Below are positions 1 to 9,112 of a DNA stretch of 15,430 nucleotides, in pieces. Made by a program: the position numbers and the translations under genes. Below the pieces are notes generated by a model that saw only the letters and a list, made by a program, of their open reading frames with translations, was not told where the DNA came from and ran no database searches. The DNA lies in assembly GCA_004802705.1 (NCBI GenBank), contig SGPL01000689.1:1-15430 (forward strand). Reading direction: 5' to 3'. Each line of letters opens with the position of its first letter. Within the stretch, counting starts at the first letter, position 1. Source of the DNA: Bondarzewia mesenterica (taxonomy: Eukaryota; Basidiomycota; Agaricomycetes; Russulales; Bondarzewiaceae).

Positions 1-1450
1 ATCGAGGACGCCAACATCCAGGTCGCCCCGTACGGGACAGTCGTCACCACTCCCGTCACGATTTGGGTGGGAGTCTTGCCCGATACTCTCACCGGCGAGG
101 TCGCATTCAAATCTTCCAACGACATCCTCAATCTCCTCAAGGAGCACGGCATTTCCGACGTCGATGTTGCGTACTGTGAGTCGGTGGCCAGGGGCTTCAG
201 TGGTCCCGAACTGTTCGCACCCGTCTCGGATCTCGATCCCCTCAAGGCCGTCATCGATCCCGTGACTACTTCACTTGGCCTGCCTATCGCTGGCTTGAAG
301 ACGCTCAAGAGCCAGGGAACAATGGGCTTCTACTTCGGAGTGGGTAAAGATCTTTACGCCGTCACGGCCCGCCACGTCCTGTTCCCTGAAGACGAAGGCA
401 ATAATCCATACTCCTACGTCGGTACGTTATTTTCCCCGAGAAGATCAGCGCAATTCTGACTACACCTACAAAGCCGGGCCTAAGAAGGAGGTCGTCCTCA
501 TGGGCACCAAAGCTTTCGCCAACTTCCTCATATCCATACAGGGCCATATCGGCATCCTGAACAACACGGTTGGCGTCTTGGAGAAGCTGGTTCCGNCGTT
601 AACGGCGAGGTNGGAGGGCGGTGGCCCTACCGCTGAGCAGGCNGCAAGCGAGCTGATGGAGACTCAACAGGAGCTGACCAAGACACNAACGGCGATCGAG
701 GAGCTCAAGAAGTTCTTNGTGAAGATGAAGAAGCAGTGGACGAGGCCGAAGGATNGGGTCATTGGACACGTCGTCTGGGCACCTCCCGTCAGTGTCCATA
801 CCACTCCTCACAGTTTTACGAAGGATGTTTGTGTTGTCAAGCTCGATGAGAAGAAGTTCTTGCAGAACTTCAGGAGGAACGTGCTCGACTTAGGTGCGTG
901 CTAATCNGTCTAGCTAAAGGCATCTAATCTAACTGTTCATATTCCAGGTCCTGAGATCGACGCCGCCAAGTTTATTAGCTTGATGTACCCTCGCATTAAT
1001 GTGCCCTCCGATTTCGATTATCCAGTCGAACGTCTCCTCGAGCTCCGAGGCATTCTCTCCGCCGAAGAGATATGCACACCCAACAACAAAGACCACAAAG
1101 GTGACCCCATGCGATACGTTATAAAACGTGGCCTCACCACGCTCACCACGATCGGTTGTTTGAATGGATTTGAGTCTCATGTTCGCCGTTACTTTGCCNT
1201 AGGCAGCCGCGATTCGGTGGAAGCAGCAATCTACCCCTATGACAACGACTCCGGTCCGTTCTCCAGGGGCGGGGACTCTGGGTCCATCATNGTCGACGCC
1301 CTCGGCAAGTTTGTTGCCCTCCTCACTGGTGGCACGGGACCAACCAATTCCTCTGACATCACGTTTGGGACGCCAATGTACTGGCTCTGGGAGATCGTCA
1401 AGGCTCAGTTCCCAGGTGCCAACCTCTACTTCNAAGACGACGACAACTAG
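1..1450 (+). CDS. Trypsin/chymotrypsin-fold serine protease-like protein, 5' partial
   Basis: The gene enters from the left edge already in frame 1 and has no start codon in the window. Exons are 1-421, 474-893 and 948-1450. The introns are 52 and 54 nt with GTACGT and GTGCGT donors, both in phase 1, and the first has a CTGAC branch site. The spliced protein shows a full chymotrypsin-like triad: His in TARHV (codon 373-375), Asp in KDVCVVKLD (824-826) and Ser in GGDSGS (1277-1279). About 75 residues rich in Glu, Lys and Gln, with a heptad look, sit between His and Asp and probably form a coiled coil. No signal peptide can be judged because the N-terminus is missing. The fold call rests on motif order and spacing. 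Substrate and cellular site are unknown. Nine coding positions are N. Similar uncharacterised peptidase-domain proteins are common in Agaricomycetes (general knowledge). Confidence 0.72.
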
Positions 1451-2431
1451 CTTTGTCTCTTCCTTCTGCCTCATCCTCTCGTACTCATAACTGACAACCT
1501 TAATGTCAAGACCTTGGTGAGACGTCTCGCATCGTTTGTTTCTATGACTGCTCCCCCTCCCCTATCCCCACACTCCTTGTCATTCTGCAACTCGTTCTCA
1601 TTTCTTGGCGCTCTGTTATCTATTGGTTGGCTATTGGCTCAGACAGGTGCTTTGACCGTCTGACGGAANGTGCATCCTGTAGCTAAGGCATGGAGCAGCA
1701 TATCATCAATTCAANGGTCACTATTTGCCTAGGTTCTGATAAGCAATATTGAGAATAATATAAGCTCATAACAGCAGATCNTGTCGTCCATCAACATTAC
1801 TCGGTCNCCTTCGTCCCTTTCGTACATCCNCCTTGCACGTGTCCTGTCCTCCCCCATCGCCACCCGATTGCCTGTGTCTTTTTGTACATCCGCTCTGCCA
1901 GTGATGTTNGATCTGACATNCATATCGGCGCATCGGACGCGGTGGAGCAAAACCGAATATCTGAACTTCGGCNAAAATTTCCTGCCTTTCTCTGGCCGGC
2001 CNACANACCTCACCGATTTCTTTCCCCCAATTACTGTTCTCTCGGATGNTGAGCACTGAGCTTCGAGCTCGCTGTATTGTTTCATCATCCCCTTGAGACT
2101 GATCTTTCATTTTCTACACTACCTGTATACCTGTTCTGTTGCACACTCTTGGAATCAGAACTGCTGTGCACTTNGAAGTACAACCGATCTCTTATAGCAT
2201 TTCCCCACAGGTTGAATGCCCCCGTTGCAGTCACCACTCGGCTGTTTCTCTGTGGACACATTGCTTAGAAAATGCCCACAAAATACTCTCCCGTAAAGAA
2301 CAGATCCGCCGNGGCGCGCAAGATCAGCAAGGATGAAAACGGCCCGCACNGCACACGGCGACCCACATGCGCACTCATACAAGGACCATCGCGCACCAAA
2401 CTAGCTCATTTACAAGAACATCTCACAGGCA
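1451..2431. other. Intergenic stretch, no certain gene; N-rich
   Basis: This is probably the 3' UTR of the protease-like gene followed by the leader of the next gene. It is pyrimidine-rich and holds 14 single N bases. Two short coding-looking pieces lie at its right end. One, in frame 0 from about 2211, follows an acceptor-like CCCCACAG and spells a C-x2-C-x10-H-x5-H pattern (2217-2279). The other starts at an ATG at 2272 (context AAAATGCC) and runs 60 codons, rich in Lys and Arg, to 2454. Either could be a 5' exon of the Cys/His gene, but I cannot join them with confidence. Confidence 0.4.
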
Positions 2432-3954
2432 ATGACCGCCGTTTCACCACTTGAACGCTGTATCGCACGCATGCTTCTTCGCTACGAGCATGACATCGCC
2501 CACCTCTTCTCCACATGCCTCTTCAGCATGTCCCTTGTCACCAGATAAAGCAACTCGATCCCATCAGTGTGGACATGACGAGGAATCTCAAGCTCGCCGC
2601 TCTCAAGAAGTACTGCGAACAGCAAAGGGACGACCCCTTCCGAACCACCAAAACTCGAGACCGAGGACGTAGGCCACTACCACACTCCATTCTTTCACAT
2701 TCGCCATCTGATGCCTGTTCGCNAACGTCTTGTGGAGTCGTTTTTCACCGTTGCTACCATCCGTAGCGAGGCTGGGAGGGATGTTCTGGAGGATCTGATC
2801 AAGCTTTATCGATCGGAGTTTGAGGTCGAGCACCGATGTGGCCTTGAGCCTGAACGGTGCCATTGCTCGGACCAGAAAGAGTACGTATCTCCTTTTGTAG
2901 CTTCCCAAGGACATTGCTGACATTGGTATGTGAGCAGGTCCCCGGCACACGTACGCTGGAGACACATCTACGGCTGCCACAAAGCACACCTCACGTCGAA
3001 AGGCCGAGGCGGCTCCTCCTCTCGTTTTGCCGAGTTCTGCTTCTTGTGCACCGACGGCCAGTGGTACACCAGCCAAGACAGCTGGAGGNGCCATTGCGAG
3101 AGTCACCTGACGAACCTCGACACTCTACCCTATCAGTGCGACGCCCTCACCTACGCCAAGACTCTCGCTGCACCTGGACTCTGTTTCTGGTGTCTCGGTG
3201 ACACGAGCCTTCCTCCTACCTTGCGGATGCAGCAGTTCCTCACTCGAGCCCAGTGGCAGAGTCACATCGAGCAGCACCTCGCGAAGTCGACTGGCTGCAA
3301 GGTTCCCACCTGCNCACATCCACGGTGCACGGATCCGTTCAAGACGCTCGAGGACCGGGACTTNCACCTTCAGGACGTCCACTGTTGGATCCCCAGGGAC
3401 TCGACGAAACCGAAGGCAGCTCTCAAGCATTCCCGTTCGGAGGAGAACGAAGAGGAGCCACGTAAGCGGACAAGACGAGGTACTGCTGTTCGACGCATAG
3501 CTCCATCTGGGAGCTTTGTCTTCGTGGACCAGACTCTCAATTTCGGCGAGTTGGATTTTTATTTTGACTCTTACCTCAGTCCTGACACAAATCTTTCTTT
3601 CAGCGCCCAGTCCTTCTCCCTCCTCNACGTCTGAAACATCGTCGATGGATATCTGTCCTTCGGAATTCTCGGATGCAAGCTCTTCGACTAGCTCTGCGTC
3701 TTCCACCTTCGGGACACCGTCTCCTGAACCGACACCGAACGTACACGACAAGGACTACAACTCCATNGATCCCGAGTTCGCAGCAGCTCTCGAGCAGCTT
3801 GAGTTGGTACCGGAGAAAGACACGCAGTCCGACGAACAGGAGGTATGTTCCTGCCGCCTTGGCGCTGCTGCAGCTTTCAGGAGGCTGAGACGCATCTCAG
3901 TTTGGGACGCAGTCGGTACAGCAGAATCCCCTTCGTTGGATTTCAAGCGGATAG
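2432..3954 (+). CDS. Cys/His-rich C2H2-like fungal protein, 5' structure unresolved
   Basis: The best supported part is 2650-2880 joined to 2938-3479, across a 57-nt intron (2881-2937, GTACGT donor, TTGCTGAC branch). This gives a Cys/His-rich protein with a CFLC motif, a CFWCLGD motif, WxxHIxxHL, CxHPxC and HLxDVH, so two to three degenerate zinc-finger-like units. A basic RKRTRR stretch, possibly a nuclear signal, follows. A Ser/Pro/Glu-rich tail starts at 3604 after an intron whose donor is either 3462 (GTAAGC) or 3480 (GTACTG). A last intron, 3843-3900, would end the protein at 3954; reading through it stays open to 4085. Upstream, coding-like sequence runs in frame 2 (2432-2545), frame 1 (about 2540-2650), then frame 2 again. 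The finger module resembles C-terminal modules of fungal DUF3435/FluG-type proteins (inference, weak). Function is unknown; nucleic-acid binding is plausible. Confidence 0.5.
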
Positions 3955-4395
3955 CTCGAGGGACGATGCATTTGGACATCCAGGACGATGGGAAGTCGGA
4001 GAAGATTGCTCACTGGGGGATTCTTGAACGCGTCAATAGCACTGGTCCATGGTCTTGGAGCATCGTTGCGCAGAATCGACCCTAGAGCATGCGTTGTAAG
4101 ATAGAAGCCTGATTGACGTTGTTGTAGAATAGGTGTACTTCGTTGTACTTAACTTGTTTAGTGTAAGTCCTGACATGCACCGTTTGTGTTTGTCGAAAAA
4201 TTCGGAGATGTTCAACATTATCATGGCGATAGTAGTGGCGAGCGTGAGACGGGCCGCGGCAGCCACCGCTCAGGAACGGCGTGAGGCGCGTCTGCGACTT
4301 TGAAGTTGCGCACATCACGACCGTTGACAGAGACTCGCTGAATCAGTCCATCCTCTATCCTCTCTCTCCTTTAATCACCATAATCAAAGTCTAGA
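3955..4395 (+). promoter_or_regulatory. Spacer with probable core promoter and leader of the STRAP-like gene
   Basis: If the previous gene ends at 3954 or 4085, this leaves 310-440 nt before the next ATG. A pyrimidine-rich stretch at about 4350-4374 (TCCATCCTCTATCCTCTCTC and on) precedes the start codon, as is usual near transcription starts of fungal housekeeping genes. I see no clear TATA box. No other gene is supported; the small minus-strand open frames here lack recognisable content. Confidence 0.4.
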
Positions 4396-5688
4396 ATGGC
4401 GGGTCCACCAAAAGCCGTCCCCCTCGTAGCGCCAGGACACACTCGCCCCGTCACCCACCTTTCTTTTTCTGCACTCCAAGAGGACGGCACCTACCTCCTC
4501 ATCTCGAGCTGTAAGGATGGGAACCCCATGTTGCGAGAATGGACGGGCGATTGGATCGGCACTTTCGTTGGACACAAGGGTGCCGTGTGGTCTTCCAAGC
4601 TCAGTCCAGATGCGTCGCGGGCGGCGTCGGGCAGTGCTGACTTCACCGCGTGAGTCACTCACTTTCTATCTCGCTCCAACGCCCTGACAATAGCGCATGA
4701 AAACGTGTATCTCAAATATTCTCGATGAGCACAGCAAGGTCTGGGACACGTATACGGGTGACCCGTTGTACTCATTTCCCCATAATCACATCGTCCGTAG
4801 CGTCGCGATTTCCCCAATGTCCTCCCACCTCCTCACAGGCGGCCAAGAAAAGAAAGCACGGATATTCGATCTAGGACGGCCTGACGCGGAACCTGACGTC
4901 CTCGTTGAGGGCGGGACGCTGTCTCACGACGGCACTGTGAAGAGTGTCGTGTGGGTCGGCGAGCACACTGGCGTGACTGCTGGCGAGGACGGTTTAATCA
5001 AGTGAGTGGTGCGCGCTTCCTCTTCCCGTCCGCTCGTCCAATTGACCATCCAATTTTCCCGTCGTCCCTTGCTGTGTGTCCTGTTTCTCGTGGTCGCAAT
5101 CGATGCTCAACTAGGTGGTGGGACCTGCGCACGCGCAAGCTCACGACAAGCCTCACGTTCCCAAATCCAATCACGTCGATGGAACTCTCACAGCAGACCA
5201 ACCGACTCGTCGTCACTTCCGGCAAGACTGTCGCTTTCATCCCCGCACTGCCGACCGGCGCGCAGACGCACAGTTTAACGCTGCCGTATTCTCCCTCGTC
5301 AGCTTCGATCCACCCGATATTGCAGGATCGTTTCGTAACAGGCAGCTTAACGGATGAGTGGGTGAGGGTGCACGGGATTGATGGCGAGGAGCGAGAGGTG
5401 CTCAAGGGACACCACGGGCCTGTACATTGTGTAGAGTTCAGCCCCGATGGCGAGTTGTACGCTAGTGGAAGCGGTGCGCGTGCTTTGTTTCTTTTTGGGG
5501 TCTTTTTTTCTTACAACTGACTATTGATACTTTTGTTTTTACTTTGCATTCAGAGGATGGTATGTCTACCTATTTGCTAAACAGGACGGGCATAGCTCAC
5601 TATGTTTCTTCTAGGCACTATCCGGCTATGGCAGACAACGCCAGGCAAATCGTACGGCTTGTGGCAGGGCAACCTGAACGGCGGTTAG
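4396..5688 (+). CDS. STRAP: STRAP/UNRIP-like WD40 repeat protein
   Basis: Exons are 4396-4649, 4735-5001, 5115-5473, 5554-5559 and 5615-5688, totalling 960 nt and 319 residues. Introns are 85, 113, 80 and 55 nt, with donors GTGAGT, GTGAGT, GTGCGC and GTATGT. The protein opens with a GHTRPV repeat and ISSCKDG, then GDWIGTFVGHKGAVW, ADFTAKVWD, LLTGGQEKKARIFDL, GPVHCVEFSPDGELYASGSEDG and TIRLWQTTPGKSYGLWQ. These are diagnostic of the STRAP/UNRIP family (seven-bladed WD40 propeller; in animals a scaffold of the SMN complex, UNR and TGF-beta/kinase signalling). The fungal role is inferred to be an RNA-related scaffold. Human STRAP is about 350 residues; this protein stops soon after the last blade, so the acidic C-terminal tail is missing. 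The start is the first ATG, with the family motif 12 residues downstream. Codon phase is kept at every junction. Confidence 0.92.
5554..5559 (+). other. STRAP: 6-nt micro-exon of the STRAP-like gene
   Basis: The six bases AGGATG lie between an 80-nt intron ending TGCATTCAG and a 55-nt intron starting GTATGT and ending CTTCTAG. They complete Glu, Asp and Gly codons (residues 294-296), restoring the SGSEDGT motif conserved in this WD40 family. Skipping them keeps frame but deletes Glu-Asp. Confidence 0.82.
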
Positions 5689-7249
5689 GTCCTTACGGCA
5701 AAATCCATCACACACAATCTAAACCGCCATCATCCAAGGGGAAGAGTTGTCCTCGCTCTCATGCATCGCACGCAGTTGTCGTTTTCTCGCTTGTCTCTGG
5801 TCTGGTATATGGAAGCAATTGTTCGTCCTTTTTTCTCTCTATCTCTATCCCGTTTGTCAATTCGCGTCTGCAATGGGGTCGTGTACCTACCGTAATTCAT
5901 CGTCATCACATATACACATCCGTACGCTTTCTTACAATGGGTTAAAGTACGATCATGAGGTTACATGCAATTGTACAAAAGGGTGGTCAGCCTGGCTTTG
6001 TGGTCGCTGTGGCGTCTGAGTTTTTGCAGATAAGTTATGGATGCGATGAGAGAAATCGCCCTTCGATCTTTTTCATTGTCGTAGCTTTTGGGGTTTGGAC
6101 TTCGGAGAACAGCGGTCCGCTAGAGCCTGATGCATTTTCGCCACTTCTAAGTTAGGATCATTGAGTTACGCTGGTACGTACATCTCGCACACGTGGTGAC
6201 AAGTAGCGTTTGATGGAATATATAGGTTGGTGGCCCGAGTGACCGAGTCTCTGTTGCAGCAGCCACAGTGAGAGACAAGTCGAATACTTACAGCAGCGCG
6301 TGAACGCGGGCCGAGTCAAGCGATCAGACCATGAGAGACGGAGTTGAGGGAAGATCATCCATGTAAGCAGTAAATGGTGGACAGTCGATGAACAGAGCAA
6401 AAGCAGAGAGCGCATGAGGACTCCGACGCGCGTTCGTCAGTCGTTGCATTGAGTCCGGTGAAGCAGACGTTGGGCGTCGGGTAAGATGGAGAATTGAAAG
6501 AGACAAAACTTACTTACAGGTTGACCAAAACATGTCCCGAGTGCTACATATGCCAATGCGACGGGGTATGTGCCTTTGTCAGGCAAACCACCGTCAGACA
6601 AAATGCTAAGCGCCGACCTCGGGCAGGCTTATGCAGTATTGTACACGAGAATTGTGTCCTCTCTGGAAATGGACTACGGTCGTCACGTTAGCCGAGGTTG
6701 AGGGTCATGGTGAGAGGACTGAGATCCAAGTATGGCTGCACGACTGGTTGACTGGGCATGGAAGTGGAACGTGGGGGAAGGGGGGGGGATCTCCGACGAG
6801 CATATCATTCATGCTTCCAGGAATGCATCCAACATGTACGATCGAGTAAAGTTGTTTCCTGAATAACTGGTCAAAGGTTATACGTACCCGAGTTTGAGTG
6901 AATTCGGGTCCTATCGGCGGCCGTGAGGATGGGCTGAACGTTGAGCCCAGGCACGTCATGGCGGTATGGAAGAACTTGTGTTATCTGGAAAAGTGTCGGG
7001 TAGATACATATACGAAACATACGCGCAAGTCGTGGAAGCGGTGTTGGTCGAACAAGCTCGTATCGAACCTTGCTCTGATCATGTCAACACTTACCATGAT
7101 GAAATGTCTGCGGGGTATTTTGGGCGGCCTTGAAAGTGGCCAGGGAATAAAATCGAGCGAAAGAGATGAGCTATGAAGTTAAGAGCCGTGGTCGTCGACG
7201 AGTGTGGTGGACACGGTGACCGTCGCGACTCGCGAATGTCTCATGAAAA
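5689..7249. other. Gene-poor stretch; possible spliced minus-strand transcript
   Basis: The first 450 nt, T-rich and without coding character, are probably the STRAP 3' UTR and terminator. From about 6170 to 7100 no plus-strand open frame looks coding. The minus strand has five strong donor hexamers (GTAAGT or GTACGT at 7094, 6887, 6517, 6291 and 6181), the first directly after an ATG (7097-7095). I could assemble only a short frame from them. No tRNA, rRNA or known ncRNA is recognised. A run of nine G lies at 6780-6788. Confidence 0.35.
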
Positions 7250-7266
7250 CACGTGACAAATATATT
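7250..7266 (+). promoter_or_regulatory. E-box and TATA-like element upstream of the NTF2-like gene
   Basis: CACGTGAC (7250-7257) contains the palindromic CACGTG E-box and, on the other strand, GTCACGTG, the RTCACRTG core bound by Cbf1/bHLH factors. AAATATATT (7258-7266) follows directly and can act as a TATA box. A start about 30 nt downstream would leave a leader of roughly 115 nt before the ATG at 7408. Confidence 0.4.
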
Positions 7267-7407
7267 GGATGAGCTGTGTTTATGACGCGCCGGAGCGCGC
7301 CAAGCCGCACGGGTGTTTCTGGAGTCTGGAGCCCAATTACAAAAGTCCACTTGTCTCTTCCAAAACACTCTGCCCATCTTCACGTTCCACCATCATCACG
7401 AACGAAC

Positions 7408-8435
7408 ATGACATCGCCACCTCGCTCGCCGTCTCCCCCGTCCCAGACACGCCACTCTTCTATCTTCCCTCACCCCATCATCCCCACCTCGGCCCTCTTT
7501 CAGTCTGTGGCCGGAGCGGCACATTACTCAGGAGTAGACCCCATCAGAGAGAGGGCTCTTTCGGCGAGGAGCAAGACTTCAGGGGAATACCAGAGGGATG
7601 CTAGGGGCATCAAGAGGAGGCGGAGGAACAGTATCGTGGAAGAACATGCAGACCATTCGGCGATTGTGGAGGATCTGAAAGAGGTGAGCAATTTGCCATC
7701 GTGACTTGTTGAAACGGTTGGGTTAATGAGTTAATTATCCCCAAGCTGTATGAAGGTCGACCGACGATGGAGATTTTTGAGAGAAGGTGGAGACAGGATG
7801 CGGTATTTGAGGTGTGTACTCTCACTTCCATACCGTTGTTCTTCTGTGTAGCTGACCCTTTGGTGTTACTCAGGATCCCCTCGCAAAATGCAAGGGTATG
7901 AGCGAGATCGTGTCACAGGTATGTCCAGACGACAATTTCTTTTGTTCGTGACAAACAAACAAGTAAGCAAACCTGTATCTCTTGATTACAGTGGTTCTCC
8001 CTGGTAAGCCTCCACATGCAAAATGTTCTTGATGGACGACCTACATAATTGCTCTTCTCGCTATAGAGTCGAGTCTCACAATCCACCACCCTAGGGCGCC
8101 GTGTGATCTCGTCCACGCGCTCCCCGAACCGAGTCATTTTCTGGCAGAAACAAGAATACGTAGGGCGCTTAACAGGAAAAAAAGAAGGTGCGCACCATGC
8201 CAGCCTTACCTCTTACCTCTTCCTCTTCCCAAGGTCTGACTTCACACCACAGGTCATCGAGTCCATCGTCGTCGTCGATCTCGACGAGGACGACAAGATT
8301 ATCAGGATGGTCGATCAATGGCAGGGTGAAGAGCCCCCGAAGAGTTGGGGCGCAAAGTACATTCGCCGGTTTAACGCCAAGATCTTGCCATGGGTGCCGT
8401 GGCTCGGGAGCGGTCCTAAAACCAACGGAGAGTAG
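7408..8435 (+). CDS. NTF2/SnoaL-like fold protein, uncharacterised
   Basis: Exons are 7408-7683, 7746-7811, 7874-7918, 7992-8003, 8067 to 8159 or 8187, and 8253-8435. All junctions are in phase 0 apart from the problem at exon 5. The start MTSPPRSPS was chosen because it follows a C-rich leader; the frame stays open further upstream (next ATG near 7280). Residues 1-80 are Ser/Pro-rich and basic, with KRRRR, and probably disordered. The domain begins at LYEGRPTMEIFERRWRQ, continues DPLAKCKGMSEIVSQ, PNRVIFWQKQEY and VIESIVVVDLDEDDKIIRMV, and ends DQWQGEE with a Trp-rich tail. That helix then beta-sheet order, with a central D-P-pocket and a DxW strand, fits the NTF2/SnoaL-like superfamily of small binding or catalytic domains. 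Ligand and role are unknown. With the 93-nt last intron the protein is 224 residues. Exon 5 probably extends to 8187 with one extra A in an A7 run. Confidence 0.7.
7992..8003 (+). other. 12-nt micro-exon of the NTF2-like gene
   Basis: TGGTTCTCCCTG, encoding Trp-Phe-Ser-Leu, is flanked by an acceptor (TTGATTACAG) and a strong donor (GTAAGC). It sits between introns of 73 and 63 nt, both in phase 0. It joins SEIVSQ to SRVSQS and supplies the aromatic residues expected after the helix. Confidence 0.72.
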
Positions 8436-9112
8436 AGATCTTCATTTCGGTTTTGATTTCTTTCTTTGCGTCGGCGCGGGTATGCTTGTCCAACGAGATA
8501 TTCTTTCATTCGGTGGGATGGAGTGCTTCGCGTGTCCGAGGTTTTTGGTTCTTTGGAGTCTTATATCTATGCCTTGCTGGCATCATCAGTGTAACTCATG
8601 ACACTCGACGTTTGGCTACTGCTGTTGTTTTTCTTTTTGTACGAAGACTATGGCCCATACTATACCGTGTACCATATATCACTTACTGAATGAAATCATT
8701 TTCATGTTTTGTATGTTGTATCAGTGGTCCTTTCGAGGTTATTACAGCAGTCTAAACGTTCGTAGGTCCGCCAACGAGCTTCGAGGACACACACTGACAT
8801 CGAAGCTTTCAACTGGAAGCGTAAGAACGGTTTTGACTTGCATTTCCGCACTTACGTGTATGAACCCGTAGCATACCGGCACAGTGACAAAGTAATCATA
8901 CATACAGTATCGACGAATCACTGGATGGTGCGGATAACGATTTTCAACAGACCTTCTGAACAACCGGTGTCCCGCTCAGTTCGCAGATGAGGACATGCTC
9001 TCACCGCGCATATCGCACACAGGTCACTCGACCAACACACACAAAGATACCGCGTCTACGGCAGCGGTTGGTTTTAAAACGGGAGATGAGGGAGCGAGGG
9101 AGGCCAATCCGC

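Noticed and set aside
929..1474. 181-codon minus-strand open frame
   Set aside because: It lies antisense to the protease exon carrying GDSGS and has no recognisable motif; a shadow frame.
3843..3880. 38-nt intron leading into a frame ending at 4027
   Set aside because: Shorter than the other introns here; acceptor 3900 gives a normal 58-nt intron.
7040..7080. B-box-like GGTTCGATAC on the minus strand suggesting a tRNA
   Set aside because: No A box at the right distance and no acceptor or anticodon stem pairing.
7081..7160. ATGATGA (7096-7102) as C box of a C/D snoRNA
   Set aside because: No CTGA D box within the following 100 nt and no terminal stem.
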